From Saccoglossus kowalevskii (lineage: Eukaryota > Hemichordata > Enteropneusta > Harrimaniidae), in contig NW_003151260.1 in the NCBI RefSeq assembly GCF_000003605.2, positions 325,692-339,685 on the forward strand: a stretch of DNA of 13,994 nucleotides. The letters are read 5' to 3'. The position numbers and the translations under genes were made by a program. Under the pieces are notes generated by a model. That model was not told the origin of the DNA. It did no database searches and was given only the letters and a program-made list of their open reading frames with translations. The number at the start of each line of letters is the position of its first letter. Within the stretch, counting starts at the first letter, position 1. This document shows, piece after piece, positions 1 through 9,200 of this stretch.

Positions 1-457
1 GTTTTTTACTTCCCCCAACAATTTGTTGGCAGTAGCAATCAAATTGCAGGAACGTCAGATAGTGACAGCCATCAGTAAGTTTATTTGTTTGTTGATATAA
101 TGTGTGATAAGGTACCGGCAAAATGAATATTCATTGAAACTCATTGCAAGAAGGCGTGAACTTTTTGAATTCGCAGTATTGATCTTGCAACGAGACATAC
201 ACTATTCTGTCAGGCGTTAGTAAGGCCTGATGTCGTTTGGCTGGCGAAGGCACTACTCATGCCTTCATGTCAGGCTAAGCAGTGCGTAGTCCAAATTTTC
301 TTCTGACTTGCTATATACACATAAATGATGGCAATTATCAATGAAATGCCCTATATCTTCCTAATACTGCATGTGTCCCTATATTCTAAGACCTTCCCAC
401 ACTGAGTTGTGATGAAACCTACTTTGTATGCTATTCTTTATATTCTTGGTTTTGCAG
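1..457 (+). other. UBR3 upstream intron (partial)
   Basis: This sequence precedes the acceptor at 457. No exon here fits: the phase-0 acceptor needs an exon ending on a codon boundary that encodes a Cys-rich segment. The GTAAGT at 75 is not preceded by an open frame of the right phase. I see no recognisable repeat. Confidence 0.6.
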
Positions 458-597
458 CACGCTATGAACTGTGGATCTGGGACTGCTCTTTACCAAGGAA
501 TTAATTCCTCTACTGTTATAATAGTCCGGGGTCAAAGGGCATGTTTGTGGGGATCACTGTACTTAGACAGTCATGGTGAAGAAGATAAAGATTTAAG
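458..597 (+). CDS. UBR3: UBR3 penultimate coding exon
   Basis: This is a 140-nt exon of 46 codons plus two bases. The acceptor is TTTTGCAG, ending at 457, and the donor is GTGAGT at 598. It enters in phase 0, so the preceding exon must end on a codon boundary. It carries the HAMNCGSG motif, whose His and Cys probably belong to a zinc-binding cluster begun upstream (inference), followed by a hydrophobic strand (STVIIVRG) and CLWGSLYLDSHGEEDKDLR. Confidence 0.88.
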
Positions 598-1659
598 GTG
601 AGTCTCAAAATTACTGTCTAGTTTTGAAAACTTTTATGGCATTTTTTTTCAACAGTGCTTCTTTTGCATTATTATTTATATCCAGTACTTGTTTCCTGGT
701 TTGTATGAATACTTTGATTATTACCCACATGTACCTGTGAGTTGGTCATTCAGTAAGAAGGTATGGCAAGTATCTGTAAAAAAATAAATATTTTAAACTT
801 CTGAGTAGATTGACTTAAAATTTGGCTAATTTACTTTTCGACTTCTTCTTGAAAACTACAAGACTGAATGCTTTGATACTTGGTGTACATGTACCTTGGA
901 TAGACCTTTCTTAGATTTGTTCATTTTGTGAAGATTTTTTCATGAATTAATCATCACTCTCTAATGAAACATTGTATATACACTGTATGTGCCCCGGGAC
1001 AATGCATAAACCTCAGAGGTTTTGGGTTGAAATCATGCATAATAATTGCCTAATTTGCATAACATCCAATTTCCAACTATATCTCAAAAACCAATTATTG
1101 CATTATTTCAATAAAACTTGGTATATATGCTAAGACCTGATTAAATTTAGATTCAAATTCGAGCATATTAATTGTCTAATATGCATAATCATTTGATTGA
1201 AATTTGGTTCATAGATGCTCCTGGGTAATCCAGTCATGTTGAAAACCATGCATATTTATAAGCCAAAAACTGATATTTAAATTGAACTTGTGGCAGAGAT
1301 GCTCTGGAATAATAAAATGCACAGGAAAACACAGATGTACAATCGAATTTATTTTCTCAGAGTATTATAAACATCAATACTATGGATCACATTTTTGTAC
1401 ATCTCAAGTAGCAGACAAAAGATATTTGTTAAGTTTCTTGTTTAAAAGGCTAATCTTACATTTTGAATTAATTTTCAATATGTCTCAAATATTTTCAGAC
1501 GCGTTCTTTCTAAGCTTACTTTGATTTTAATTCTGTTTCAGACGTGGTAAACCGCTGTATCTCAGCAAAGAGCGGTTCAGAGTATTACAACAGTTATGGC
1601 GTCAACTTGCTGTAGATCATTCGTGTAAGAGATGGGTATGGCATAATAATTCACTCTGA
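458..1659 (+). CDS. UBR3: E3 ubiquitin-protein ligase UBR3, C-terminal end (two exons, partial)
   Basis: The last 85 residues of a UBR3-type E3 ligase are joined from 458-597 and 1542-1659. UBR proteins are large RING-type ligases related to the N-degron recognins UBR1 and UBR2, and this segment is the conserved C-terminal (autoinhibitory, UBLC) region. The first exon reads HAMNCGSGTALYQ, then RGQRACLWGSLYLDSHGEED. The second reads RRGKPLYLSKERFRVLQQLW and ends CKRWVWHNNSL-stop. From memory of the family, CGxGT, RGxRxCLWGS, YLDxHGEEDxDLRRGKPLY and a KRWxxHxxxL tail are UBR3 hallmarks; UBR1 and UBR2 have a different tail. The intron 598-1541 has GTGAGT and TTTCAG borders and is phase 2, splitting an Arg codon (AG|A). 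The UBR box, RING and most of the protein lie off the left edge. The upstream exon should supply a Cys-rich stretch just before HAMNCG. Confidence 0.9.
598..1541 (+). other. UBR3 last intron with AT-rich dispersed repeat
   Basis: This intron of about 0.94 kb has consensus GT-AG borders. Its middle (about 1020-1260) is rich in CATGCATA and TTTGCATAA words and resembles a stretch in an MRL intron at about 8052-8130. A short open frame at 1282-1524 has no family resemblance and no splice logic. Confidence 0.7.
1020..1260. repeat. AT-rich dispersed repeat, copy A
   Basis: This copy contains GGTTGAAATCATGCATAATA followed by AATTGCCTAATTTGCATAA. Further ATGCATAATCATTTGATTGAAATTTGGT-like words follow. 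The same word order recurs at 8052-8130 (GGTTGAAACCATGCATATTA, then TTTGCATAATAATTAC, then ATCAAAATTTGGTGCA). The match is by eye and both boundaries are approximate. Confidence 0.4.
1542..1659 (+). CDS. UBR3: UBR3 terminal coding exon with stop codon
   Basis: The acceptor CTGTTTCAG ends at 1541. The first base completes the split Arg codon, and 38 further codons lead to TGA at 1657-1659. The tail KRWVWHNNSL fits the family end (KRW followed by a short His- and Asn-containing tail ending in Leu), which supports this stop as the normal terminus. A weak GT (GTATGG) at 1636, just after KRW, could act as an alternative donor. Confidence 0.88.
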
Positions 1660-4238
1660 TTGGTCAATACAGTCACATGATAATTTCTAGCCAAACTGAC
1701 ATCATGGTTCAAATATGTATCGTTTTTTGGTTTTTTTTGTAACGATACAATACAAAATAGCCGACTAGTAGCCATTTCGTGTTTTAAATACGTCTTATAC
1801 GTAGATTGGTATATGAACATATCAATGATTTCATTTCATATATAATATTGACATTATATATTGTAACAGTTATACATGGCTAAATTTTGCTGCAGTTTAT
1901 TCACCAACATTATTTAGTCAGTACCTTGCAACAAGCAGTGTAAGATTGACATTTTCAAATTAGAATTTAAGGCAGTTTGCGTAGAGTTAAAATTCATGTT
2001 ACTGCAGATATGCAATGCATTATGGGAGACAACCTCTCATTGTATGTAATGGGGAAACTGTTACCTCCCCGGAAATTCGCTAAATTAATTTTGATATTCA
2101 CATCATCGAGCAAAATAATCCTACCATGAAAACCAGTGTAAAAATGCTAATTACGACTCGAAACATCGTTCGGTGACCATAACTTTTCATTTTATTATGG
2201 TATCCTGATAGTATGAATCTTAAAGATTGGTTGTACACCACACTTGTTGTTGAGTCATATTTTGATTTAAATTCCCTGATTTAAGGCTTCTAAGAGCGAA
2301 CCACGCAAGTATAATAGCAATTATGTATGTAAGAAAATCGTTTATGTACTCCGAGTTGTTAGATAACTTGTTTGATTTTAAAATTGGTTAGCAATTTAAC
2401 ATCGCATGATTTAAATCATAGAAGACAACATATTGAAATACACTTCATTCATTTACAGTGGATAACAACCATAATACACCTAGTACATTTTTTTTTTGTG
2501 TTTTTAAAACGGAATTGTTTTAATTTTTTTCTGTTAAAATTTTAGTTGAAGTTATTTATTAATTGCAAACAGCTGTTGTATGTACATGATTTTTTGTAAA
2601 TATCTGTAAATAAATTGAGCAATAGTATAAATTATTCTGTGACCGCACTTCATTTGTCTATTTACAAAGGTGATAAAGACACGACAGTATCTGTAATGTT
2701 GGAAATGAATTATCTGAGATCAAAATATTGACACTGAAACTGAACAATTGTTGTAAATATATTTAATGTTTCAGTTGAAATCCTCATATTAACAATATAG
2801 TTATTCTAAAACACAATAAAATATGCCAGTTATAATATTAGTTAGTTTCTGGTCCACAGGATGTTCTGTTGGATTACATCGTGATGCACACGGTTGCCAT
2901 CTTGTTTCTACAAAGAACTGAGCCAAACATTTACCCATCATGCAATGGTGCAATAAATATCTGGAGAATGTAGGAGTTTAGTGATTGGCTATGAAATAAG
3001 ACAGCAGATTGTACTCGGGACAAAATTACCACATGATACAGAACCCTGTAAGTCTTCTATTTTCAGAACAAAGATACACATGTGTAATACCAGGCAGTAG
3101 TAGTAATATAGAACATCCGATATAGTAAAGCATTATAATGTATAGTATTTGTAAAACAAACCTGTTCACCGCGAGTAGTAACAAATTAATTCAAAACTAA
3201 ATCAGGAAAATATTACAATAAACCATCATAGAGGCGGTATACCAATCAATATTTTGCACATGTCTCTGATTACAGATACAAAATTTATCACATACATTGT
3301 ACCTGCAAAAATGTGTACACTGTACAATATCGAAAGCTATGCAATGTGTGTGTGCCGAATTGATATCTATATTTTACAGTTTAAAAATCATTACTAACAT
3401 GGCAACAAACTTATTTTATATAGTTATGCAGATTGTGTCTTTTAATCAACTGACACCCCCAGCCAAAATAGACGCCATTACTTTTATACCATGCAGTGTA
3501 CAATCAAAATAATACATTATTTATACTAAGCGGTAAATTGTAAATGTTCACACCGTGCACTATATGTACAACAAGAATTATTTAATCTACTGGAATAAAT
3601 AGGTTAGATACACTACATTCAGAAAGCTGTGAAAGGTTTTATTATATGAAACAAATGTTTTATAAATTTCAAATGACAATTGTAAACAACTTGATAAATC
3701 CACTTTAACTCAAATCGATTATAATCATTTGAATAAATTTGAATTCCACATAAGTAGATTGAAGGGAAGACACAAAGACCTTTAGGAATTCCTTGGGTAA
3801 ATGTTTTATAAATTTTCAAAACAAAAATGTTCACAGCTTTCTGATACGCATAATTAACAATATTATTAAAATTATTATTAATATTTCCTTAAATCTCAAT
3901 GATACGATTATAACTAGTAAAAATTTTGTTACCATGGTAATTTACGTTGGCAAGATTGGAAACAAAAAAATACACTTTTAACAGGAAAATGTTTTTCATT
4001 GGTTTTACATTCTCTTCTTGATTCAATCAGAAAAATATATATAATGCAAATCTTTCAAATTTGTTTTTACTGTAAATGCATTAATTATTCTCTGGGTTTT
4101 AATTTTGCTATTTTTACTGATAAGTAAAATTCACTAAATTAAATCTACGTACAAAGTGATTATGCTCAAAACATCAAAATAGTGAAATTGAATGTCAGTG
4201 AAAATAAATGGTTTTACAGTATTTACATGAACCTACTT

Positions 4239-4244
4239 TTTATT
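4239..4244 (-). terminator. Candidate poly(A) signal for the MRL gene
   Basis: TTTATT on the + strand reads AATAAA on the - strand. It is the first such hexamer I find below the MRL stop codon at 5242 and lies about 1 kb downstream of it. Downstream context is only moderately GT-rich, so this is a weak call. Confidence 0.25.
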
Positions 4245-4616
4245 TATACCAAATGTGCAAGAACAAACATTTCATTTTTGTCACTTTTCACAAAATAAAT
4301 TGTTTACACATTTTTTCAAAAATGTTGTTATTGACCTATCGTAAGATGTCACTTTGATCCAAAATCAACAAAGAAATCATTGACAAATAACTGAAAAGCA
4401 CCAAAATTTTGGCAAAAAAAAATATGGTTGTCAAATATTAGACACTAGGAGTACAGAGAATGCAACTGTGGAAGAAAAAAAACATCAAAGAAAACTTTGT
4501 GCTCGCTGTAATGTCTGCCATTTCATTGTATGTCCAATTTGTGCATGTTGTAGTGTGAATTATCTGTAGACAATGAATTCATATACTAGTATATCAAATA
4601 GCGAATGCATTTTAAT

Positions 4617-4678
4617 GTTCCACTAAGTGAAAATAGCACTGTTGTATGTTCCACTAAGTGAAAATAACACTGTTGTAT
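4617..4678. repeat. 31-bp tandem duplication
   Basis: Two adjacent 31-bp copies (4617-4647 and 4648-4678) share GTTCCACTAAGTGAAAATA and CACTGTTGTAT. They differ at one base (AGCAC versus AACAC). This is probably a recent slippage or duplication in non-coding DNA. Confidence 0.9.
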
Positions 4679-4817
4679 GTTGCTGTTCTCCTATTTAGTC
4701 AATACAAACAAGAATGGATTAGGTTCAGTCGGTGCCACCATCTCTGGTCCATGAAATACATAAACATATATTATAACAGCTGATGTCGTTGTACAAACTT
4801 GTATAAATATTTAACTG

Positions 4818-4823
4818 AATAAA
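4818..4823 (+). terminator. Candidate poly(A) signal for UBR3
   Basis: AATAAA is followed about 25-35 bases later by a GT-rich run (TGTTTGTGTGTCT, about 4847-4860). This is the usual layout of an animal cleavage and polyadenylation site. Earlier AATAAA hexamers at 2609-2614 and 2815-2820 are alternatives that would give a shorter 3'UTR. Confidence 0.4.
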
Positions 4824-4840
4824 GCAATGATTGATTTGAT

Positions 4841-5241
4841 TGGCCATGTTTGTGTGTCTATTTCAAAAATCTGGGTTTACCAGTACAATAGACAGATAAA
4901 AATGGCCGTTGAGTTCTCGTTGAGGGTGGGAGAACCACAAAATTTGTTTTTTGCTGCCGCAAATAGTGTTCTATTTTTTTCCTTCATCATGTCCACTGAT
5001 CCAAATAGTTATACAGGTCAGTGAATACGACAAGATTGGAAGATTATTGGGGAGCAAAAACAAATCTTGTGGTTTTCTCATTCCTGAGATCTTGACAACC
5101 ATTCACAAATAAGAGTCTGTTCACAAATATCTTAGGACTTTATAATTTGTATATGGCACTCTGTGTTGTAACTTACACTTTGAAATCTATAAGGAGTACA
5201 TGTAATGGTAAAATTTATAGTATAAAAACGGAATGTTTAAT
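4841..5241. other. MRL 3' untranslated region (downstream of stop)
   Basis: This is the sequence immediately 3' of the MRL stop on the - strand. It is AT-rich with no coding signature. A short + strand open frame (4827-5024) overlaps it but shows no family resemblance. Confidence 0.45.
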
Positions 5242-6207
5242 TTATGTAAACCTTTGAGGAGGAGGAGGAGGATGTTTTTTGCTTGATCTACTTGTAGCAG
5301 ATTCACCACTTCTTTTAGGTGGTGGTGGAGGCGCTTTCTTTTCTCCAGTCTCCTGTTGTGGATTTTGTGGTGGTCCTCGGATCGCTTTCTGTAAATCAGC
5401 GAGAAATCCTGCATTCATTGCCAGATTACTGACTTTATCTGTACTGGTTGCTGCTCTAGGCCTTGACTCATTATCTGCTGGTATCCATGGTGGTGGGGCA
5501 GGATAGTTTGGTGTCGGTGGTGATGTTAGGCCAGCCTGAAAGCCTGGAGTTAAGGGGGAAGGAGGGGCAGGAAAACTGGGGGTTGTTGGCGTGCTACAAG
5601 CTGAATATCTTTGGTAGACAGGGAATGGCGGTGGTGGAAACCTTTCATCTGAGCTTGGCCTCGCTGGAGCTGATGAGCTAATGTCAGGGCTCTCCTTAAA
5701 CTGAACATGCTTTTGGCTGTCTCTTAATGGACTTATACCCCCTCTGGCAGCACTACCCACAGACACACTTCGTGACAGTGTTGTGACCGTATCAGCACTC
5801 CTTTTTGGAGGTGGCGGTGGCTTGCTCTTTTTTAGTGATTCATGCTTAGTTAATCCGGTTGGAGGTTTTACAATAACAGAAACAGCCTCTGTATCTTTGG
5901 CAGTTACATGAACTTTAGTGATGGCATTGGCATTGCCATCTACTTCATCCGTTCCACTTTTCGATGCAACAGGCGATGACCACGGTGAAATTTGCTGATG
6001 GGTTGGATTGTATGTTTTTTGTTTCTCTAAATCAAGTTCTAACTGTAATAACTGTGACTGTATGTCCATATCAACGTTTGCATGTTTGGGTGGTTCCACT
6101 GCATGATGGGTAGGCGAAGGTTTAAGTATCCCTGGTAAAGGTACACCAATGACTGGATGTTTAGTTTGAGGAGTTCCACTTGTTAATTCAACACTGCTTT
6201 TAGAACT
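5242..6207 (-). CDS. RAPH1/APBB1IP-like: MRL terminal exon: proline-rich tail with Ena/VASP ligand
   Basis: This exon has 321 codons plus TAA (5242-5244). The acceptor TTTTTAG leaves AGT TCT in phase 0, so it starts at 6207; an internal GTG at 6099 is not the start. From the N-terminal side there is a segment with GVPLPGILKP, a Leu-rich stretch (IQSQLLQLELDLEKQK), then PPPPPKR (5800-5820). Next comes FPPPPFP after acidic residues (5620-5640), the classic EVH1 ligand for Ena/VASP, and several SP/TP and PPSPLTP repeats. It ends with GFLADLQKAI (5380-5409), a second PPPPPKR (5311-5331) and the terminal PPPPPQRFT (5251-5271). Polyproline runs can bind profilin or SH3 domains. Human Lamellipodin also has GFLADL and PPxPPKR near its end. 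Confidence 0.92.
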   Translation of the reverse strand, partial: SSKSSVELTSGTPQTKHPVIGVPLPGILKPSPTHHAVEPPKHANVDMDIQSQLLQLELDLEKQKTYNPTHQQISPWSSPVASKSGTDEVDGNANAITKVHVTAKDTEAVSVIVKPPTGLTKHESLKKSKPPPPPKRSADTVTTLSRSVSVGSAARGGISPLRDSQKHVQFKESPDISSSAPARPSSDERFPPPPFPVYQRYSACSTPTTPSFPAPPSPLTPGFQAGLTSPPTPNYPAPPPWIPADNESRPRAATSTDKVSNLAMNAGFLADLQKAIRGPPQNPQQETGEKKAPPPPPKRSGESATSRSSKKHPPPPPQRFT

Positions 6208-9200
6208 CTAAAAATGAAAACATAACTATTAAAATCTTGTCTGTAAACAACCAGGAATTACGGTAATGCTGATTTCTGTGAATTTCCAGCACTATTTCTT
6301 GATGAGAGTGCGATTATAATTTTTTGTGATGTAACCCTGATTTTGGAACAGTGAACACAATGGCTACACAGAATAGAACATTATTTCGAGGGGGGGTCAC
6401 ATGGCAGCCATTATCTTTCAGTTTTTCATCAATTTAACAATTTTTTTTTTACTGATGTGTGAAATTTCACCTTTTTTCAAATCCTGGAGCAGAAACTGAA
6501 TAATAATTGAGTTATGAATGTGTGGAATGTTTAGTTTTTATATAAGTGGGAAATTGATGGCGTAATCATGAAATGATAATGTGTGGAATGTTTAGTTTTT
6601 ATACAAGTGGGAAATTGATGGCATAATCATGAAATGTTAATGTGTGGAATGTTTAGTTTTTATATAAGTGGGAAATTGATGGCGTAATCATGAAATGATA
6701 ATGTGTGGAATATTTAGTTTTTATACAAGTGGGAAATTGATGGCGTAATCATGAAATGATAATGTGTGGAATGTTTAGTTTTTATATAAGTGGGAAATTG
6801 ATGGCGTAATCATGAAATGATAATGCGTGGAATGTTTAGTTTTTATACAAGTGGGAAATTGATGGCGTAATCATGAAATGATAATGTGTGGAATGTTTAG
6901 TTTTTATATAAGTGGCAAATTGATGGCGTAATCATGAAATGATAATGTGTGGAATGTTTAGTTTTTATATAAGTGGCAAATTGATGGCGTAATCATGAAA
7001 TGATAATGTTAATGATTCTATTATCAAAGGATGCATAATAAAAACTCTCCGAGTTCAGACTTTGAATGTGAAAATGTCACATTGCATGCAGTTGTAGCCT
7101 AGTTGTAATCATGTTCTAATTACAGACAAAATTTGTTTGATTATTCTGTGACTGATTCACAAGCTGCCAATCAGAAATTAAAAACCTTAAAATCATCTGA
7201 ATTACTAAATAGATCATTGTAATTTAAAGTCATAACGACATTGAATGAAAACTTGGATAATTTGAACAAAATAAAGTAAAATCTAGAGGTGAACTTTTTA
7301 TATTTTGGGTGATCATTAATAACATGGAGAAGAAAAAAATAATGAGGTCAGTAATGATGGTGTAAATTACGGCTAATTAACAAAAATTAATAATTATTAC
7401 TGGTAATAAAAAAAAACTGTTATAGAATCTAAAAAAAAATACTGACCTCAACAAGAAATAAGAGACTTGACCAATAACATGCATTTTTCACTTATCATCA
7501 CTAGAGGGCGCTCCTACCTGACTCTGAGATTCAGAAGAAAAACTATCCACAGTTAATGTTGATGATACAGACATGCGGTCTTCTTGCTGCATGCAAAAAC
7601 AAAAGTTGGATAGTATGATGGTTAGCAATGAGTTATGAATGTTAGGAACTCAACTTGAAGAGCCACTGATGCCATGCAACATGTTCAAAATTCAAAAACC
7701 AACTGTATTTTATATGCATTGTGTGTTTGTCTCGTGGGACTCACATTGAACATGTTGCAGTGCAACGACTGTGGCGTTTCAATTAGAAAATATGAATTTG
7801 TTATTTATTCACAGAAAATGAAAGGCTGTGTATACAATGTATGTTTGTGTCAGTTCAAACGATATCTAAAGAACTTTATTGAAATTTGGTGGTTTAGTAT
7901 AATTTCCAGACACAAGAAATCCAGACATATTAATCAGCAAATTCACTGATTGTTCAATAATCCACTTTTAGGTTTGTAATTTTTCCATTATGTTAAGAAC
8001 CACTCATAGAATTTCATTAAATTGATTTTCTTCTGAAAATATCAGTTTTCGGTTGAAACCATGCATATTAATTTTGCAGATTTGCATAATAATTACACAT
8101 AACACAAATCTCAATCAAAATTTGGTGCACATTATGGGTGATAATATGACATACACTGTTATGTTAAGTAGTCAAATACTGAGTCATTGCATTCTGTCTA
8201 TAACTAATTTGTCTGTTTATTGCCCGACCTGTCCCTATGATCACCTCGCTCCAATGAAAGACACACCTTTTGCTGTTGTTGCATTTCACTTCCTATTTTC
8301 CATGCATTGGCAAAAACATCTCCAACTTTATGAGAAAATGTTCCACTTCTACCACTAATGCTGCCACTGCTGGACATTTCTATAAGTGTAAAGAATGAAT
8401 TACAGTCCAAAATAGCATGCATACAAACAATTCTGTAAGAGATTTCTAAAACTTGGTAGAATTCAAAATTATTCATCACTCATACATGTATTGTGTAAAT
8501 AAGAGACTAATCTGTATCAAGGAGTTTCATCAAATATATCCACCTAAACATTCAGAAATACTGAAAGTAATAGATATCAATATGAAATGTGCGGAAACAT
8601 CACCAAAGGAACATACAAGGTGAATTCCCTATTCAGAATTACAGCTTTAATAAAGAAATCAAACGTAAAAAATTAGATTGATCAGACTTCTCGGTGTTAG
8701 TGGATTTTAAAGATGGACTTTCTAGTTTTTCAATTCAAAATGGCCACCAGAAAGTCAATGTTTCCGCGAAAATCCTTTCAGGTACTTTGCTCAGATAAAT
8801 ATTAATAATTTGTTGTCCTTTTTCATATCTTTTTTCCCATTAGTTGGGTTCATTCTCAATTTTTTTATGATCTGTTATTTCAGGAAGTGGAAGAATTAAT
8901 GTTGATGCTATTTGTCTCTATAATGGTGTGGGGAGGAACACATGTTGGTGATATGTACAGTGATTAGGTTGATACAAAACAATAAATAAATACAGGCAAC
9001 AATCACAAAAGAAAACTACAAAGTTTATTAACAAACCAAAAACTCAGAATAATTCATGTTTCTTAACTGTAATAAATAACTCTTCAAACAAACTATCACT
9101 ACCAATGTTAACAACCACTGTTCACTAAAAATAAAAATAATTTTGTGCTATAAATATAAGTAACCATTTCATATGAAAGCAACGATAAAGTTGAAAGCTA

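Larger units (their letters stand above)
1660..4840 (+). other. Probable UBR3 3' untranslated / intergenic region
   Basis: About 3.2 kb of AT-rich sequence follows the UBR3 stop, with no coding exon on either strand that I can support. Short open frames at 3297-3512 (+), 3619-3834 (-) and 3793-3981 (+) have low-complexity composition and no family signature. AATAAA occurs on the + strand at 2609, 2815, 2952 and 4818, among other places. The 4818 signal has the best downstream context, so the 3'UTR may be long. Transcript evidence is needed to place the true end. Confidence 0.4.

Noticed and set aside
1-74. Possible UBR3 exon ending at the GTAAGT donor at 75
   Set aside because: The next exon enters in phase 0. 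The frame of 1-74 that would fit contains a stop at 33, and neither other frame joins to HAMNCGSG in phase. The encoded peptides lack the Cys-rich segment that should precede it.
5279-5681. Two + strand open frames opposite the proline-rich exon
   Set aside because: They are antisense shadows: the proline codons of the real - strand exon read as glycine- and valine-rich peptides on the + strand.
6521-7008. 61-bp units as a CRISPR-like array
   Set aside because: The units are head to tail with no unique spacers, and they lie in an intron of an animal gene.
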